Positions 52,313-55,378 of a stretch of DNA of 55,378 bases are shown one piece after another (positions within the stretch are counted from its first letter, which is position 1; each line of letters begins with the position of its first letter). The DNA is from Candidatus Accumulibacter meliphilus (GTDB taxonomy: Bacteria; Pseudomonadota; Gammaproteobacteria; Burkholderiales; Rhodocyclaceae). Location of the stretch: the NCBI GenBank assembly GCA_003332265.1, contig QPGA01000004.1:85614-140991 (forward strand), written 5' to 3'. The notes beneath the pieces were generated by a model. That model did not search any database and was not told the DNA's origin. It saw only the letters and a program-made list of their open reading frames with translations. The position numbers and the translations under genes are program-made.

Positions 52313-53218
52313 ATGCTTGCTTCGTGCTTGCGGCTCGCTTTTGCCATCTGCCTGCTGAGCAGCGTCGGTCTGCTGCACGCGCAGGGGCGGGCGGTCGAGG
52401 TGATCGATGATGTCGGCACCAGGCTGCGCCTTGCGCAGCCTGCGCAGCGCATCATCAGTCTGGCACCGCACCTGACCGAAACGCTGTTTGCCGCTGGTGC
52501 CGGCGAGCGCGTCGTCGGCAGTGTCGAGTACAGTAATTATCCGCCGGCGGCAGCCGCGATTGCGCGCGTCGGCAGTTACGCGCAGATCGACCTCGAACGC
52601 GTCATCGCCTTGCGCCCGGACCTGATCATCGGCTGGCAGAGCGGCAACGCCGCTGCCCATCTCGCGCGCTTGCGGGCACTCGGTTTCGCGGTCTACGTTT
52701 CGCAGCCCGATCGTATCGAGGACGTGGCCAGCGAGATCGAGCGCCTCGGCGTGCTGGCTGGCAGTACGCCGGTCGCCGACGCGGCCGCCGCCAGCTTTCG
52801 CCAGCGCCTGGCCGCGCTGCAGATGCGCTACGGCCAGCGGCCGCCGGTGCCCACTTTTTATCAGATCTGGAAGCAACCCCTGATGACCGTCGGCCGTCGC
52901 CAGATCATCTCCGACGTCATCCGCCTGTGCGGTGGCGAGAATGTTTTCGGCAGCCTCGAGACGATGGCGCCGACGGTGACTGTCGAAGCGGTCATCGCTG
53001 CCAATCCGGAAGCGATCGTCGCCAGTGGCATGAGTGAATCGCGCCCCGAGTGGCTCGATGACTGGCAAGGCTGGACGTCGATCAAGGCGGTAGCGCGCGA
53101 TAATCTGTTCTTCGTCCCCCCCGACCTGATCCAGCGCCACACGCCGCGCCTGCTCGAGGGCGCCGAATTGCTCTGCCAGCATTTGGAGACGGCGCGTAGC
53201 CGCCGGCCGCAAAAGTGA
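52313..53218 (+). CDS. BtuF-like periplasmic cobalamin/cobinamide-binding protein
   Basis: This 301-residue protein has a signal peptide (LAFAICLLSSVGLLHAQGR) and a class III substrate-binding fold: RIISLAPHLTETLFAAGAGE, VVGSVEYSNYPPAAAAI, LRPDLIIGWQSGN, FYQIWKQPLMTVGRRQIISD and FVPPDLIQRHTPRLLEGAEL. The position directly after the cobalamin genes suggests corrinoid uptake. No btuC, btuD or outer-membrane receptor gene is present in the window, so the transporter is elsewhere or absent. Confidence 0.85.
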   Translation: MLASCLRLAFAICLLSSVGLLHAQGRAVEVIDDVGTRLRLAQPAQRIISLAPHLTETLFAAGAGERVVGSVEYSNYPPAAAAIARVGSYAQIDLERVIALRPDLIIGWQSGNAAAHLARLRALGFAVYVSQPDRIEDVASEIERLGVLAGSTPVADAAAASFRQRLAALQMRYGQRPPVPTFYQIWKQPLMTVGRRQIISDVIRLCGGENVFGSLETMAPTVTVEAVIAANPEAIVASGMSESRPEWLDDWQGWTSIKAVARDNLFFVPPDLIQRHTPRLLEGAELLCQHLETARSRRPQK

Positions 53219-53418
53219 GCGCTGTCTCCTTGCCCCCAACGTCTCCATCTCCAACGTCTCCCGTGGCCGCCATGACTTCCAATGCCTCGCCTTGCACTTT
53301 CTCTCGTGATCGCCTCGCTGCCTGGGCGGCATCGGCGTCCATCGCTGCGACGGCTGTTCCCGTGTCGGCGCCACCGGGTGGCAGCAGCCTGAACCCGGCA
53401 ACATCTCCAGTCGAGTAG
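53215..53418 (+). CDS. Possible small ORF between btuF-like and glycosyltransferase genes
   Basis: This is a 67-residue frame starting GTG, overlapping the btuF-like stop by four bases and ending two bases before the next gene. The product would be Ser/Pro/Ala rich (LPPTSPSPTSPVAAMTSNAS). Tight junctions on both sides are suggestive, but the composition is low-complexity and no family is recognised. It may be only the 202-base gap read open by chance. Confidence 0.25.
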   Translation: MSAVSLPPTSPSPTSPVAAMTSNASPCTFSRDRLAAWAASASIAATAVPVSAPPGGSSLNPATSPVE

Positions 53419-53420
53419 AA

Positions 53421-55055
53421 ATGAAGCACTTTCTTTCCGCCGTGGCGGCGAGCCTCCTCGAAGCGCGGAGCAGGTTTCTGGTGCTCCTGCTCTGTGCCGC
53501 GTGGTTGGCCATGCTGGCCGGCACAAGGTCGCTGATGCTGCCTGACGAGGGGCGCTATATCGGGGTTGCCTGGGCGATGCTCAACAGTGGCGACTGGCTG
53601 ACGCCGACCCTCGATGGCTTGCCGTATTTTCACAAGCCGCCCCTTTTTTACTGGCTGACCGGACTGTCGCTGAAGCTCTTCGGCGTCAACGACTGGGCGG
53701 GGCGCCTGGCGTCTGTTTTCGGTGCCCTGGTCGCCGTCGGCGGACTGTTCTTCTTTGTCAGACGCTATGCCGAGCAGCGCCTGGCGACTCTGGCGGTGGC
53801 GGTGCTGGTGACCCAGCCCATGTTTTTTGCCGGCGCCCAGTATGCCAATCTCGACACGCTCGTCGCCGGCATGATCTCGGCGACCATCGTCTGCGGGGCG
53901 AGCGCCATTCTGCGCCTCGATAGCGGCCAGTCGTATCGCCCTGCGCTGGCCGCAGCCTACGTTTTTGCTGCTCTGGGTGTTCTTGCCAAGGGCTTGATCG
54001 GTTTTGTCCTGCCCGGTGCGATCCTGCTGGCGTGGTTGTTGTTGCGCAAGCGCTACCGGCTGATCCCGGCGCTGCTGTCGCTGCCGATGATCGGCCTCTT
54101 CTTTGCTGTTGCCGCGCCGTGGTTTGTCTGGATGCAGATCTTGTACAGCGGTTTCTGGGACTACTTTTTCGTCTATCACCATTTCCAGCGCTTCTCGCAG
54201 ACCGGTTTCAGCAACGCGCAGCCCTTCTGGTTCTACGTCCCGGTGCTGCTGCTCGGCGCCTTGCCGTGGTCGCCGTGGATCATCCGCGCCTGCTCCTGGA
54301 AGTTCCTGGTGGACCCGGAGAGGGTCGAGATCCGCAGCCTGATGCTGGTGTGGATGCTCGGCATTCTTGTGTTCTTCTCGCTGCCTAATTCGAAGCTCCT
54401 TGGCTACGTTCTGCCGGCGCTGCCGCCGCTGGCTTTCCTGATCGCCGACGTGCTGCTCGGCTGGCTGCAGCAGGGCAAGGAGGCGGCAACGGATGGAGCG
54501 GAGGATCTGGAGCAGCAGGCGCCAGGAGCCGAGCGCTCGCTCTATCTGGGCGGCAGCCTGCTCCTTGCCGGCAGCCTGTGCGTCTCCTTGATTGCTCTGG
54601 TGCTGGTGTTCGATTCGACTTCGACGCGAAGCTTGAGCAAGCAGGTGGCGCCCTTGTACAGCCCCGATGAGCAGATCGTGATGATCAACGAATACGAGTA
54701 CGACCTGCCCTTCTATCTGCGGCCGATGAACGACCCCTGGGTGGTCAGCGGCTGGCAGGATGTGACGGCGATTGCGGCACACGACAACTGGCGCAAGGAG
54801 CTCTATGACGCTGGCCAGTTTGACCCCGCAAAAATGCGTGCCGTACTGCTTCTCCCCGGCGAGTTCGTGGCGCGATTGTGTGCCTACACCGGCGCTTCCT
54901 TGTGGGTGTGGGGGAAAACCGCGCAGGCGCACGACTATTCATTCCTCCCCGAGCAGGCGATCGTATTTGCCGATGAAAAACGAACCGTCTGGCGGCTCGA
55001 CGCCGAGCAACGTCGGCAGCTCAAGGACTGTCAAGCGGCGACGCCTGGCGGCTGA
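53421..55055 (+). CDS. ArnT/PMT-family polytopic glycosyltransferase (GT83-like)
   Basis: This 544-residue membrane enzyme of the dolichyl-phosphate-mannose/ArnT superfamily transfers a sugar from a polyprenyl phosphate at the periplasmic face. The first periplasmic loop has the catalytic acid in LPDEGRYIGVAWAMLNSGDW and LTPTLDGLPYFHKPPLFYWL (HKPPLFYW motif). About ten to twelve membrane segments cover residues 15-430, followed by a soluble C-terminal domain. It may serve lipid A or O-antigen decoration; the acceptor is unknown. The GtrB-like enzyme at 3905 makes the type of donor such proteins use, but the genes are 48 kb apart. Confidence 0.85.
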   Translation: MKHFLSAVAASLLEARSRFLVLLLCAAWLAMLAGTRSLMLPDEGRYIGVAWAMLNSGDWLTPTLDGLPYFHKPPLFYWLTGLSLKLFGVNDWAGRLASVFGALVAVGGLFFFVRRYAEQRLATLAVAVLVTQPMFFAGAQYANLDTLVAGMISATIVCGASAILRLDSGQSYRPALAAAYVFAALGVLAKGLIGFVLPGAILLAWLLLRKRYRLIPALLSLPMIGLFFAVAAPWFVWMQILYSGFWDYFFVYHHFQRFSQTGFSNAQPFWFYVPVLLLGALPWSPWIIRACSWKFLVDPERVEIRSLMLVWMLGILVFFSLPNSKLLGYVLPALPPLAFLIADVLLGWLQQGKEAATDGAEDLEQQAPGAERSLYLGGSLLLAGSLCVSLIALVLVFDSTSTRSLSKQVAPLYSPDEQIVMINEYEYDLPFYLRPMNDPWVVSGWQDVTAIAAHDNWRKELYDAGQFDPAKMRAVLLLPGEFVARLCAYTGASLWVWGKTAQAHDYSFLPEQAIVFADEKRTVWRLDAEQRRQLKDCQAATPGG

Positions 55056-55115
55056 CCGCGAAAGCGCTGTGCACAGGCATGGCGCAGCCCGGTTTTCAAG
55101 CTGCTGCCAAGCCGC

Positions 55116-55167
55116 TAACGGTCATGACATGTCGAGATACCCCGAAACATGAAAGTCATGACCGTTT
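55116..55167. repeat. Inverted-repeat element, copy B
   Basis: A 52-base near-palindrome lies 60 bases after the glycosyltransferase stop. TAACGGTCATGAC is mirrored by GTCATGACCGTTT with one end mismatch. It aligns with the reverse complement of copy A (45291-45357) through TAACGGTCATGACAT and CGAGATACCCCG but lacks copy A's second inner arm. Confidence 0.7.
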
Positions 55168-55184
55168 GTTCGCAGTAACAGCAG

Positions 55185-55378
55185 TAAGTCTAGCGGATTG
55201 AAGTCCCGTCTGGGGAGTTGTCCGTACGCCCCGGTAGCATGAGGAAGCGGCGTCGTGGTGACACGGGGTCGTGAGTTTCCAAACAGCAAGAGAGCAGGCC
55301 GTAACGTAAGTGAACCTATGAGTAGCCTCGTAAATGAGCTGGAGAAGCCGACCCTGTGGACGGAAGGGGAAGGCCGTT
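55185..55378 (+). mobile_element. Group II intron, 5' end (partial, domain I), boundary approximate
   Basis: The right edge resembles the start of a bacterial group II intron, domain I: ACGCCCCGGTAGCATGAGGA, GAGTTTCCAAACAGCAAGAG, CCGTAACGTAAGTGAACC, GAGTAGCCTCGTAAATGAGC and GGAGAAGCCGACCC in succession. The exact 5' splice site is not resolved; GTACG at 55224 is closest to the GTGYG consensus, but upstream bases 55185-55223 may already be intron. No maturase gene is inside the window. Same strand as the 3' end at the left edge. Confidence 0.6.

Noticed and set aside
53219-53420. Cobalamin riboswitch in the gap after the btuF-like gene
   Set aside because: I looked for the B12-box GCCACTG and neighbouring conserved elements on both strands and found none.
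53082-54932. 616-residue open frame on the minus strand
   Set aside because: It is antisense to the ArnT-like gene and has Gln/Arg/His-rich low-complexity composition typical of antisense frames in GC-rich DNA.

Overview
The window looks like a chromosomal contig from a GC-rich betaproteobacterium, most likely of the Rhodocyclaceae / Candidatus Accumulibacter type. I infer this from gene content and order: dapA-bamC-metallo-beta-lactamase, surE-pcm-nlpD-rpoS, gmk-rpoZ-spoT, a four-subunit fumarate reductase next to rquA, and an anaerobic-type cobalamin tail cluster. I could not run a taxonomic search. No rRNA, tRNA or CRISPR array was recognised. Both ends fall inside group II intron sequence: domains V and VI (3' end) at the left edge and domain-I-like sequence (5' end) at the right edge. 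The contig was therefore probably cut by assembly at copies of a repeated intron.

Layout, left to right. 1-8.5 kb: intron 3' end, a SNF2 helicase that seems to lack its N-terminal zinc-finger part, a GtrA/GtrB-like pair, thiS-thiG-trmB, a TonB-like protein and an ankyrin-repeat protein broken by a 7-bp tandem duplication. 8.5-13 kb, minus strand: a tight operon of Ser/Thr kinase, PP2C phosphatase, rph, rdgB and hemW. 13-20.7 kb: yicC, small envelope proteins, gmk-rpoZ-spoT, a DadA-like amino-acid dehydrogenase and tatD. 20.8-25 kb: rquA followed by frdABCD, a self-contained rhodoquinone/fumarate-respiration module. 25-31.9 kb, minus strand: a late flagellar block (fliC with a sigma-28 promoter, flaG, fliD, fliS, fliT, fliK, an FlhB C-terminal homologue and ycgR).

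32-36.3 kb: a PIN toxin/RHH antitoxin pair with a palindromic operator, a possible small RNA, and surE-pcm-nlpD-rpoS. 36.3-41.3 kb, minus strand: MoxR ATPase, DUF58 protein, TgpA transglutaminase and MltB lytic transglycosylase, all overlapping. 41.3-46.6 kb: a class II histone-deacetylase-like enzyme, dapA-bamC-MBL, and two small proteins. 46.6-53.2 kb: cobalamin lower-ligand and nucleotide-loop genes (cobT, cobU, cobQ, cbiB, cobD, btuF-like) interrupted by a universal stress protein gene. 53.4-55 kb: an ArnT/PMT-type membrane glycosyltransferase.

The most biologically interesting unit is rquA-frdABCD. The frdC and frdD products resemble the haem-less E. coli-type quinol:fumarate reductase, which needs a low-potential quinone. 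Betaproteobacteria normally have only ubiquinone, and RquA would supply rhodoquinone. In an organism that cycles through anaerobic carbon storage this would give a dedicated electron sink. Other structures worth checking are the bracketing intron ends, the 7-bp duplication frameshift, a family of inverted repeats at 45.3 and 55.1 kb, C-rich palindromes at 26.05, 32.0 and 32.85 kb, a candidate sRNA before surE, and palindromic operators before the PIN/RHH pair and the universal stress gene.
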